This document shows positions 1-6,660 of a DNA stretch of 19,345 nucleotides, piece by piece; position 1 is the first letter of the stretch, and every line of letters begins with the position of its first letter. The notes beneath the pieces are model-generated. The model made no database searches, was not told the DNA's origin, and saw only the letters and a list, made by a program, of their open reading frames with translations. The stretch comes from Butyrivibrio sp. (GTDB lineage: Bacteria > Bacillota > Clostridia > Lachnospirales > Lachnospiraceae). The position numbers were made by a program, and so were the translations under genes. The stretch covers positions 1 through 19,345 of the forward strand of contig JAEDHB010000027.1 in the NCBI GenBank assembly GCA_016297265.1, in the 5' to 3' direction.

Positions 1-18
1 CTGTTATGGCGACGAGGA

Positions 19-51
19 AAATGGACACCGTGCTTGCACGGGTGGCCATTT
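19..51 (+). other. Long imperfect hairpin in the 5' leader region
   Basis: AAATGG (19-24) pairs with CCATTT (46-51). Inside it, CACCGTGC (26-33) pairs with GCACGG-TG (36-44) across one bulged G and one A/G mismatch. No T-tract follows on the + strand, so it does not look like a simple terminator. The region upstream is outside the window, so it could be the end of a previous transcription unit, a leader element or a dispersed repeat. Confidence 0.4.
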
Positions 52-64
52 GACGACCGCTAAT

Positions 65-83
65 CAGAGCGAGCGAAGCTCTG
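65..83 (+). other. Small hairpin just upstream of the radical SAM gene
   Basis: CAGAGC (65-70) and GCTCTG (78-83) are perfect 6-bp arms around a 7-nt loop. The hairpin lies 32 nt before the chosen start codon and 21 nt before the AGGGGA ribosome binding site. It has no T-tract, so it is probably a leader structure, of unknown role. Confidence 0.3.
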
Positions 84-115
84 TAACAAATATATACAGA
101 ACACAGGGGATAATT

Positions 116-1858
116 ATGAAATTTTTGTTGGTAGCAATTAATGCAAAATACATTCATTCTAATCCGGCGGTATACAGCTTGTGTAAATATGCAACGCAGC
201 AGGTGCCGGAGCTTGAAGAAACAATTGAAATAGCAGAATATACCATCAATAACAGCATGGATTCGATTTTGTCTGATTTATATAAATTAAGGCCGGATGT
301 AATAGGGATATCATGCTATATCTGGAACTGGAATATGGTAAAAGATATTGTCAGGGAAATCAAAAAGCTTTTACCGGATATAATTATCTGGCTTGGCGGT
401 CCGGAGGTGACATACAATCCCGAAAATGTATTCTCTGAGGTACCGGATGCGGACGGAATTATGATAGGAGAGGGCGAAGGTACCTTTCTTGACATAATGA
501 AAATGTATTCGGGAATTGATGCCGGCCCGATAAATGCAATTCGTGGAATATGCTATAGGAAGGGTGGCGAAATCCTCCGTACAGAGCCGAGGGAACAATT
601 GAATCTTACAGAACTGCCGTTTTTATATAATAATCCGGAAGACTTCAACAATAGAATTATATACTATGAATCCTCCAGAGGGTGTCCCTTCAGGTGTTCT
701 TATTGTCTTTCTTCAATTGACAAAACTGTGCGCCTTCGGGATACGGAGGTGGTGAAAAGAGAATTGCAGCACTTTTTGGATAATAAGGTAACACAGGTAA
801 AATTCGTAGACAGAACCTTCAATTGCAATCATAATCATGCCATGGAAATATGGAAATATATTAGTGAACATGATAATGGAATTACGAATTTTCATTTCGA
901 GATTGAGGCGGACTTGCTCACAGATGAAGAAATTGAGTTGCTAAACATACTGAGACCGGGAGCGGTCCAGATGGAAATTGGCGTGCAGTCAACCAATGAC
1001 GCCACACTTAAGGAAATAAGAAGGTATGCAGGTGTTGACAAAATAAGGGAGTCAGTCGCAAAGCTTCAGAGAGGGCAGAATATCCATATTCATCTGGACC
1101 TCATTGCAGGATTGCCTTATGAGAGTCTGGATATATTCAAAAAATCCTTCAATGATGTTTTCGCAATGAAACCTGAACAACTGCAATTGGGATTTCTCAA
1201 GGTGCTCAAGGGCTCGCATATGTATGATATGGCAAAGGAATACGGGCTGGTATACAAAAGCCTTCCTCCGTATGAGGTGCTCTATACCAAATGGCTTAGC
1301 TATGAGGATGTGATTATCCTGAAAAAAGTGGAGGAAATGGTGGAAATCTACTACAATTCAAATCAGTACCGCCATGTTTTGCCAGTATTGCTTTCAAAAT
1401 TCCCGGATGCGTTTACAATGTTTTATGAGCTTGCAAAATTTTATGACAGAAAAGGATATTGCATAAATACTCCGTCAAGAAGCGGAAAATACGAAGCTTT
1501 GCTGGATTTTGCGGACGAAGTATGTATGGGCGAACATGATATTTTTACAGAGTTGATGACTTTTGATTTATATGCAAGGGAAAAAATGAAGTCGCGGTCA
1601 GGCTTTATGAATGACATAACAAAGCAGTACGAGGTAATCCGTACATTTTTTGAGGATGAAGAGAATATTGTAAAATACTTGCCCGATTATGCCCGGTACC
1701 ATTCAAAACAGATAATGAAAATGACACATGCTGAAATCTTTCATTACAGCGTCTGGGATGAACAGGTCAGGGAGGTTGAGCCAACGCTGGTGGTTTTTGA
1801 TTACAAAATAAGAAATCCATTGACGGGAGAGATTAAATTTTTCTTAATTTCTTTATAG
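116..1858 (+). CDS. B12-binding-domain radical SAM protein (DUF4080 type)
   Basis: A 580-residue protein. The N-terminus (about 1-150) looks like a cobalamin-binding Rossmann fold: the start MKFLLVAINAKYIHSNPAVY, then IGISCYIWNW and a GGPEVTYNP segment. The radical SAM cluster motif CxxxCxxC is complete at C190, C194 and C197 (CPFRCSYC), and the TIM-barrel part runs to about residue 400. The remaining ~180 residues match what I know as the DUF4080 C-terminal region. The reading frame is open upstream to the window edge, but ATG 116 is chosen because AGGGGA (105-110) lies 5 nt before it and the typical N-terminus begins there. The class includes methyltransferases and other enzymes acting on unactivated carbons, but the substrate of this subgroup is unknown to me and no neighbour suggests one. 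It appears to be a single-gene unit. Confidence 0.88.
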   Translation: MKFLLVAINAKYIHSNPAVYSLCKYATQQVPELEETIEIAEYTINNSMDSILSDLYKLRPDVIGISCYIWNWNMVKDIVREIKKLLPDIIIWLGGPEVTYNPENVFSEVPDADGIMIGEGEGTFLDIMKMYSGIDAGPINAIRGICYRKGGEILRTEPREQLNLTELPFLYNNPEDFNNRIIYYESSRGCPFRCSYCLSSIDKTVRLRDTEVVKRELQHFLDNKVTQVKFVDRTFNCNHNHAMEIWKYISEHDNGITNFHFEIEADLLTDEEIELLNILRPGAVQMEIGVQSTNDATLKEIRRYAGVDKIRESVAKLQRGQNIHIHLDLIAGLPYESLDIFKKSFNDVFAMKPEQLQLGFLKVLKGSHMYDMAKEYGLVYKSLPPYEVLYTKWLSYEDVIILKKVEEMVEIYYNSNQYRHVLPVLLSKFPDAFTMFYELAKFYDRKGYCINTPSRSGKYEALLDFADEVCMGEHDIFTELMTFDLYAREKMKSRSGFMNDITKQYEVIRTFFEDEENIVKYLPDYARYHSKQIMKMTHAEIFHYSVWDEQVREVEPTLVVFDYKIRNPLTGEIKFFLISL

Positions 1859-1862
1859 ACCC

Positions 1863-1891
1863 TTGTCAAAAATAATATATAATGTAATAAT
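1863..1891 (+). promoter_or_regulatory. Probable sigma-A promoter of the GH94 gene
   Basis: TTGTCA (1863-1868) and AATAAT (1886-1891) are separated by 17 bp, in the short AT-rich gap between the radical SAM stop and the phosphorylase. A better-looking TATAAT at 1878-1883 has no good -35 at the right distance, so the exact hexamers are uncertain. Confidence 0.4.
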
Positions 1892-1926
1892 GATTTAGTA
1901 AATAATAATAGAAGAGGAGAATGTTA

Positions 1927-4311
1927 ATGAAATACGGATATTTTGATCTTGCTAACAAGGAATATGTTATTACCCGTCCTGATACTCCGGGACCATGGGC
2001 TAACTATCTTGGAGATCCGGAATACGGCGCAATTATTTCAAATAATGCAGGTGGATACAGCTTTGTCAAATCCGGAGCAAACGGAAGAATAATAAGATAT
2101 CGTTTTAATTCTGTTGCAATGGATCAACCGGGTAGATATATCTACATTAAGGATGCTGAAAATAACGATTTTTGGACAGCTTCCTGGGCACCGGTTTGCA
2201 AACCATTGGATTCATTTAAGAGTGAGTGCCGTCACGGAACTGCTTATACGGTTATTTCATCAGAATACAGCAATATTAAATCAGAGGTAACATACTATGT
2301 CCCAAGGAATGCTTCATATGAAGTATGGGCAGCAAAGGTGACCAACAACGATACCAAGCCAAGAAAGCTTGCGGTTACAGGATATTGTGAATTTGTTAAT
2401 GACAACAATTATGAGCAGGATCAGGTTAACCTTCAGTACACACTGTTTATCACAAGAACATATTTCAAGGATAATTTTATTCTTCAAAAACAGAATGAGA
2501 CACTTAAGAAACCGGAGCTCGACAAATTCCTGGGACTTGCCCGTGCTGATGTTTCTGCATACTGCGGTGACAGAGACAGATTTGTCGGACCATACAGAAG
2601 CTATGCTAATCCACAGGGAATTGAAGAGGGACTCAAGGGTCAGCTTAATTACAACACCAACTCATGCGGTGCTTTACAGAGCGACATCGTTCTTCAGCCG
2701 GGTGAGACAAAAGAACTCATCTATGTAATGGGTCAGCAACCTGAAGCAGTTGCAAGAGATATAGTTGCAAAATATAACACTCCGGGAATTGTTGAAAAAG
2801 AAGTGGAAGAGCTTAAGAATTACTGGCATTCAAAACTCGGTAATTTTGAAGTTAAAACTCCTGATGAGGATTTCAACAATATGGTTAATGTATGGAATGC
2901 TTACAACTGTTTCATTACATTTACATGGTCGCGTGCAGCATCCTTCCAGTACTGCGGACTCAGAAACGGATTTGGATATCGTGATACGGTTCAGGATATT
3001 CAGGGAATTATTCATCTTGCTCCGGAAATGGCTAAGAAGCAGATCGAATTTATGCTTTCGGCACAGGTAACTAATGGTGCAGGACTTCCTTTGGTAAAAT
3101 ATACACATACACCGGGCAAGGAAAATACTCCTGATGATCCGGAATATGTTAAAGAAACAGGACATCCGTCATACAGAGCTGATGATGCTTTGTGGTTGTT
3201 CCCGACAATTTACAAATACATTTCAGAAAGCGGAGATATTGCTTTCCTTGATGAAGAGATACTGTATGCAAATGACGGAGAATCAGGAACTGTATACGAC
3301 CATTTGAAGAGAGCAATTATGTTCTCAATGAACAATCTGGGCAGCCACGGAATGCCGGCAGGTCTTCATGCTGACTGGAATGACTGCTTAAGACTTGGTA
3401 AAAAGGGAGAATCAACCTTCGTTGCCTTCCAGCTTGTATATGCAATTAAGATTCTCAAAGAATATGCAGAACTTAAGAATGATACAGAATACATTGCATA
3501 CCTTGATGAGATTAAGGCTAAGCTTGACGGTATTCTTTCAGCTTGTTGGAATGAAGACAGATGGATCAGAGGATACAAAGAGGACGGAGAAGTAATCGGT
3601 AAGAGAACCGATCCTGAGGCCAATATGTGGCTTAACCCACAGTCATGGTCCGTTATTTCAGGGTTTGCAAGTGAAGAGCAGGCTAAGTTGGCAATGGACA
3701 GTGTAGAAAGGGAATTGAATACACCATATGGTGCAATGGTTATGTATCCTGCCTATGACAATCACGGATTTGACGGTGCTTTGATGCTTTGCTTTAACAA
3801 GTGTACAAAGGAGAATGCAGGTATTTTCTCACAGCCACAGGGCTGGTTAATTCTTGCAGAAGCACTTATGGGACACGGAAACCGTGCATATAAATACTGG
3901 AAAGAGGCGGCTCCTGCAACTTATAATGAAAATGCAGAACACAGATGCCTGGAACCATATGTATACGGACAGTTTGTAGAAGGAAAGGACAGTCCGTTTG
4001 CAGGAAGAGCACATGTACACTGGCTGACAGGAACCGCTTCAACAGTGATGGTTGGTACCATAGAAGGAATTCTCGGAATGAGACCAAATGCTGAAGGACT
4101 TGTAATTAATCCATCCGTTCCTTCAGAGTGGAAAGAATATGAGATTATCAAGAATTTCCGCGGCAAGAAGCTTAATATGAAATTTATTAATCCAAACGGT
4201 GCAGAGTGCGGTGTTAAAGAAATCGTTCTCAATGGAGAGAAGCTTGAGGGCAATCTTGTGCCTGCCGATAAACTATCAGAAGTCAATGATATTGTTGTAA
4301 CTCTTGGATAA
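1927..4311 (+). CDS. GH94 family glycoside phosphorylase (cellobiose / N,N'-diacetylchitobiose phosphorylase-like)
   Basis: A 794-residue protein, close to the usual ~800 residues of GH94. These cytoplasmic enzymes reversibly phosphorolyse a beta-linked disaccharide to sugar-1-phosphate plus free sugar, saving ATP. The N-terminus (MKYGYFDLANKEYVITRPDT, then PWANYLG) is typical. The general-acid Asp lies in the ADWNDC motif (482-487), and the conserved WLTGTAS phosphate-site segment is near the C-terminus. ATG 1927 is preferred over ATG 1921 because GAGGAGA (1914-1920) abuts 1921 but is 6 nt from 1927, and homologues start at MKYGYF. From memory, GYRDTVQD and the ADDALWLFPTIYKY region resemble chitobiose phosphorylase more than classical cellobiose phosphorylase (GFRDSNQD, FNDDPLWL), so the substrate is left open. 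No transporter lies beside it. Confidence 0.88.
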   Translation: MKYGYFDLANKEYVITRPDTPGPWANYLGDPEYGAIISNNAGGYSFVKSGANGRIIRYRFNSVAMDQPGRYIYIKDAENNDFWTASWAPVCKPLDSFKSECRHGTAYTVISSEYSNIKSEVTYYVPRNASYEVWAAKVTNNDTKPRKLAVTGYCEFVNDNNYEQDQVNLQYTLFITRTYFKDNFILQKQNETLKKPELDKFLGLARADVSAYCGDRDRFVGPYRSYANPQGIEEGLKGQLNYNTNSCGALQSDIVLQPGETKELIYVMGQQPEAVARDIVAKYNTPGIVEKEVEELKNYWHSKLGNFEVKTPDEDFNNMVNVWNAYNCFITFTWSRAASFQYCGLRNGFGYRDTVQDIQGIIHLAPEMAKKQIEFMLSAQVTNGAGLPLVKYTHTPGKENTPDDPEYVKETGHPSYRADDALWLFPTIYKYISESGDIAFLDEEILYANDGESGTVYDHLKRAIMFSMNNLGSHGMPAGLHADWNDCLRLGKKGESTFVAFQLVYAIKILKEYAELKNDTEYIAYLDEIKAKLDGILSACWNEDRWIRGYKEDGEVIGKRTDPEANMWLNPQSWSVISGFASEEQAKLAMDSVERELNTPYGAMVMYPAYDNHGFDGALMLCFNKCTKENAGIFSQPQGWLILAEALMGHGNRAYKYWKEAAPATYNENAEHRCLEPYVYGQFVEGKDSPFAGRAHVHWLTGTASTVMVGTIEGILGMRPNAEGLVINPSVPSEWKEYEIIKNFRGKKLNMKFINPNGAECGVKEIVLNGEKLEGNLVPADKLSEVNDIVVTLG

Positions 4312-4328
4312 GAGCGAATTACATTTTT

Positions 4329-4355
4329 GCCGGTGCAAAAGCACCGGCATTTTTT
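4329..4355 (+). terminator. Rho-independent terminator after the GH94 gene
   Basis: GCCGGTGC (4329-4336), an AAAA loop, GCACCGGC (4341-4348), then A and six T. The 8-bp stem is perfect and lies 18 nt after the stop codon. Confidence 0.92.
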
Positions 4356-4400
4356 GCATAACGGGGAGCTGTAAACTTGTGAAAATATATATTACGGGCA

Positions 4401-4429
4401 TTGATAAAATACGGATAATATGGTAAGAT
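4401..4429 (+). promoter_or_regulatory. Probable promoter of the chemoreceptor gene
   Basis: TTGATA (4401-4406), a 17-bp spacer, then TAAGAT (4424-4429) preceded by TGG, which makes an extended -10. It follows the GH94 terminator and precedes the receptor start by about 40 nt. No convincing sigma-28 (flagellar) promoter was seen here, so the receptor may use the housekeeping sigma factor. Confidence 0.5.
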
Positions 4430-4468
4430 TTTGTATAGAGAATAGAGTAGCTTAGGAGGAAACAGATT

Positions 4469-6193
4469 ATGGCAGACAACAAAGAGAAAAAAGGCTTGCC
4501 TTTGGTGGCAAAGATATTGTTTGTATCGCTTATTCCAATGATTGTGCTTTTTGCAGTGGCAGTAATTATCAGTGTTAAGACATTGGATAAGTCTATTATG
4601 GAAGAGTGTTACAAGAATCTTAAAACTGCTGCACAGGCAGTAAAGAGTTCATACAATTACGCATTTGAAGGAGAATTTACATTAGCTTCAAATGGTGATT
4701 TGATGAAGGGAAATACTAATGTTTCAGCTAATTTTGATATAGTTGATTCTATTTTTGAGGAAACAGATATAAATACTACTATTTTTTACAGGAATATTCG
4801 TAAGGTTACATCCCTTAAAGATGATAATGGTGAGAGAATTATAGGTACAGAGGCGGATCCTGCAATATATGAGAAGGTATATACAAATGGCGATGTATAC
4901 AAAGGAACTGCAGTGATTACCGACAAGGATTATTATGTGTATTATGAGCCGCTAAAGCTGACATCAGGCGATACTGTAGGTATGGTTTTTGCAGGTAGGG
5001 ATGCGACAACGGTAAAATCAGATATAAGAACAAAAACCATTAGAATGATCAGCATTCTTATTGTAATATTTGCAGCAGCAGCAATATTGATACCGATTGC
5101 AGCATTGTCTATCAGCAGAGCCATCAAAAGGATTACGGACGGAATTTCAACATTGTCCGGCGGCGATTTGACTGTTGTTGTAAATGAAAAAGCTTTAAAC
5201 AGAAGCGATGAAATCGGTAAAATAGCAAGATCTACAGAAAATCTTATTACTACATATAAGAATCTTATCGGAGATGTTGCAGAGACTGTAGCAGTGGTTA
5301 AGACATCAGCTGACAGCGTCAGTGAAATGTCCACCCAATCCAGCCGTACAGTTGAAGATGTAAGCCATGCTGTTGAAGAAATAGCAGTAGGAGCATCATC
5401 ACAGGCTGATGAAACACAGGCAGCAGCAGAGAATGTCGACAATATAGGACGCCTTATTCAGGGTATTGTTGATGATGTTAAAACATTGTCGGATAATGCC
5501 AATATCATGGGTAAAGCGGAGACGGATGCAATGCTCATACTTAATGAACTGGATGAAACGGCAGCCAAGACTAATAATGCGGTTGAAAGAATTGCAGAAC
5601 AGACTGCTAAGACCAATGAGTCAGCAATGGAAATCAGACAGGCGGTTGAACTTATTACTTCAATTGCAAGTCAGACCAATCTTCTTTCCCTTAATGCGTC
5701 TATTGAGGCTGCGAGAGCAGGAGAAGCAGGAAGAGGCTTTGCAGTAGTTGCATCTGAGATTCAGCAGCTTGCAGAACAGTCAAACAGCTCCGCTGTAAAG
5801 ATAAGTGAAATTATCGGTGAGTTGACAATTCAGTCCGAAAAGACTCTCGATATAATGAAGGATGTTAAATCCGCTGTTGCAGAGCAGGAAGTAAAACTTG
5901 GAGATACAAAGAATATTTTTGCCAAGGTTAAGAACGGAGTTGATTCATCTATGGAAAGCATTGATACAATCAATGCAAGGACGGATGAACTTGATGAGAT
6001 GAGAGGAAAGATTGTTGAGATTATTCAGGATCTTTCGGCTGTATCTGAAGAGAATGCTGCAGCTACACAGGAGACTACAGCATCAACAGAAGAACTTGCT
6101 TCAATGATGAACGAATTGGCATCTTCTGCTAATGAACTCAATTCATATGCAGTTAAACTTGAGAATGCAGTATCAATTTTCAAGACCAACTAA
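4469..6193 (+). CDS. Methyl-accepting chemotaxis protein with single Cache-type sensor domain
   Basis: A 574-residue transmembrane chemoreceptor. TM1 is at about 12-36. An extracytoplasmic sensor of ~150 residues follows and looks like a single Cache domain (the stretch GTEADPAIYEKVY, then VYKGTAVITDKDYYVYYEPL). TM2 is at about 193-218, then a HAMP linker to about 268, then the coiled-coil signalling domain. The hairpin tip is the near-invariant TNLLSLNASIEAARAGEAGR (403-422) followed by GFAVVASEI, the contact site for CheA and CheW. There is no C-terminal CheR/CheB-tethering pentapeptide; the protein ends in FKTN. The start is fixed by AGGAGGA (4454-4460), 8 nt before ATG. It sits alone between its own promoter and terminator. 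The ligand is unknown. The neighbouring c-di-GMP unit suggests a motility-related context, which is inference only. Confidence 0.93.
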   Translation: MADNKEKKGLPLVAKILFVSLIPMIVLFAVAVIISVKTLDKSIMEECYKNLKTAAQAVKSSYNYAFEGEFTLASNGDLMKGNTNVSANFDIVDSIFEETDINTTIFYRNIRKVTSLKDDNGERIIGTEADPAIYEKVYTNGDVYKGTAVITDKDYYVYYEPLKLTSGDTVGMVFAGRDATTVKSDIRTKTIRMISILIVIFAAAAILIPIAALSISRAIKRITDGISTLSGGDLTVVVNEKALNRSDEIGKIARSTENLITTYKNLIGDVAETVAVVKTSADSVSEMSTQSSRTVEDVSHAVEEIAVGASSQADETQAAAENVDNIGRLIQGIVDDVKTLSDNANIMGKAETDAMLILNELDETAAKTNNAVERIAEQTAKTNESAMEIRQAVELITSIASQTNLLSLNASIEAARAGEAGRGFAVVASEIQQLAEQSNSSAVKISEIIGELTIQSEKTLDIMKDVKSAVAEQEVKLGDTKNIFAKVKNGVDSSMESIDTINARTDELDEMRGKIVEIIQDLSAVSEENAAATQETTASTEELASMMNELASSANELNSYAVKLENAVSIFKTN

Positions 6194-6208
6194 TGCAGAA
6201 TAGTAATT

Positions 6209-6237
6209 AATCGCAGGCCGCGTGCCTGCGATTTTTT
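6209..6237 (+). terminator. Terminator after the chemoreceptor gene
   Basis: ATCGCAGGC (6210-6218), loop CGCGT, GCCTGCGAT (6224-6232), running into a T-tract to 6237. The stem is a perfect 9 bp. Confidence 0.9.
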
Positions 6238-6268
6238 AAATTGTACTAATATATATACAATTTAACTA

Positions 6269-6296
6269 TTGAATTATATTTTTACTATGTTATAAT
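6269..6296 (+). promoter_or_regulatory. Extended -10 promoter driving the c-di-GMP riboswitch
   Basis: TTGAAT (6269-6274), a 16-bp spacer, and TATAAT (6291-6296) preceded by TGT, giving TGnTATAAT. Transcription would begin near 6303, immediately before the aptamer. Confidence 0.7.
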
Positions 6297-6311
6297 ACAA
6301 CATGTACAAGG

Positions 6312-6396
6312 GAAGATTTGGCAAACTAATTGAAAGATTAGGACGCAAAGCCAGAGGGCCTGAGCATTGATAATGCATGGCAGCCGGTTGCTATCG
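6312..6396 (+). ncRNA. c-di-GMP-I (GEMM-I) riboswitch aptamer
   Basis: The diagnostic core is present. GGC (6320-6322) pairs with GCC (6350-6352). Between them are AAA, a stem CTAATT/GATTAG (6326-6331 with 6336-6341) capped by a GAAA tetraloop (6332-6335), and the conserved GACGCAAA (6342-6349). The second helix follows: GGGCCTGAG, a GCATT/AATGC hairpin (6364-6376), then ATGG and CAGCCGG. The CCTGAG and ATGG segments resemble a tetraloop receptor for the GAAA loop. By my alignment, the nucleotide equivalent to G20 of the Vibrio Vc2 aptamer is G (6320), which favours c-di-GMP over cGAMP specificity. Transcription would start about 10 nt upstream. It precedes a degenerate GGDEF-EAL gene. Confidence 0.93.
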
Positions 6397-6410
6397 TAAG
6401 ATATTTTGTG

Positions 6411-6436
6411 AGCATCCGGTAGCAGGATGTTTTTTT
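6411..6436 (+). terminator. Riboswitch expression-platform terminator
   Basis: AGCATCC (6411-6417), loop GGTAGCA (6418-6424), GGATGTT (6425-6431), then a T-run to 6436 (one G-T pair in the stem). The loop plus the last stem base (CGGTAGCA, 6417-6424) can instead pair with TGCTATCG (6389-6396) at the 3' edge of the aptamer, which would compete with the terminator. Confidence 0.8.
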
Positions 6437-6533
6437 ATTTCCCATTGTCCGGCGACCGCTTATTTATATGATTTGGTGGTCATAAATATATTAAGCTTAT
6501 TATCATTCAACCAACCTAAATATACTTTTTGCA

Positions 6534-6564
6534 GATTTCCAGACTTTATGTCTGGAAATTTTGC
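6534..6564 (+). terminator. Second hairpin, possible weak terminator, in the riboswitch leader
   Basis: ATTTCCAGAC (6535-6544) and GTCTGGAAAT (6550-6559) form a perfect 10-bp stem with a TTTAT loop. TTTTGCTTTATATT follows: T-rich but interrupted. It could be a second, weak terminator between the riboswitch and the downstream gene, or a processing or stability element. Confidence 0.5.
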
Positions 6565-6583
6565 TTTATATTGGGCTAATCAA

Positions 6584-6612
6584 TTGACTAATGGGAAGAA
6601 ATGGAATAGAAT
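6584..6612 (+). promoter_or_regulatory. Internal promoter downstream of the riboswitch
   Basis: TTGACT (6584-6589) and TAGAAT (6607-6612) match consensus at five of six positions each, with an ideal 17-bp spacer. The start site would fall near 6619, after both hairpins and before the gene. This would give riboswitch-independent transcription of the GGDEF-EAL gene. Confidence 0.6.
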
Positions 6613-6660
6613 AATTTTATCTAATATAACGGTTTGGTCGCCGGGATTTGGGGTAGTAAT

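Noticed and set aside
50..115. Upstream TTG start adding 22 residues to the radical SAM protein
   Set aside because: No ribosome binding site before it, it overlaps hairpins, and the typical N-terminus begins at ATG 116, which has AGGGGA at the right distance.
4942..5442. 166-codon - strand frame inside the chemoreceptor gene
   Set aside because: A mirror of the regular coding pattern of the Ala/Thr/Ser-rich receptor; no independent gene signals.
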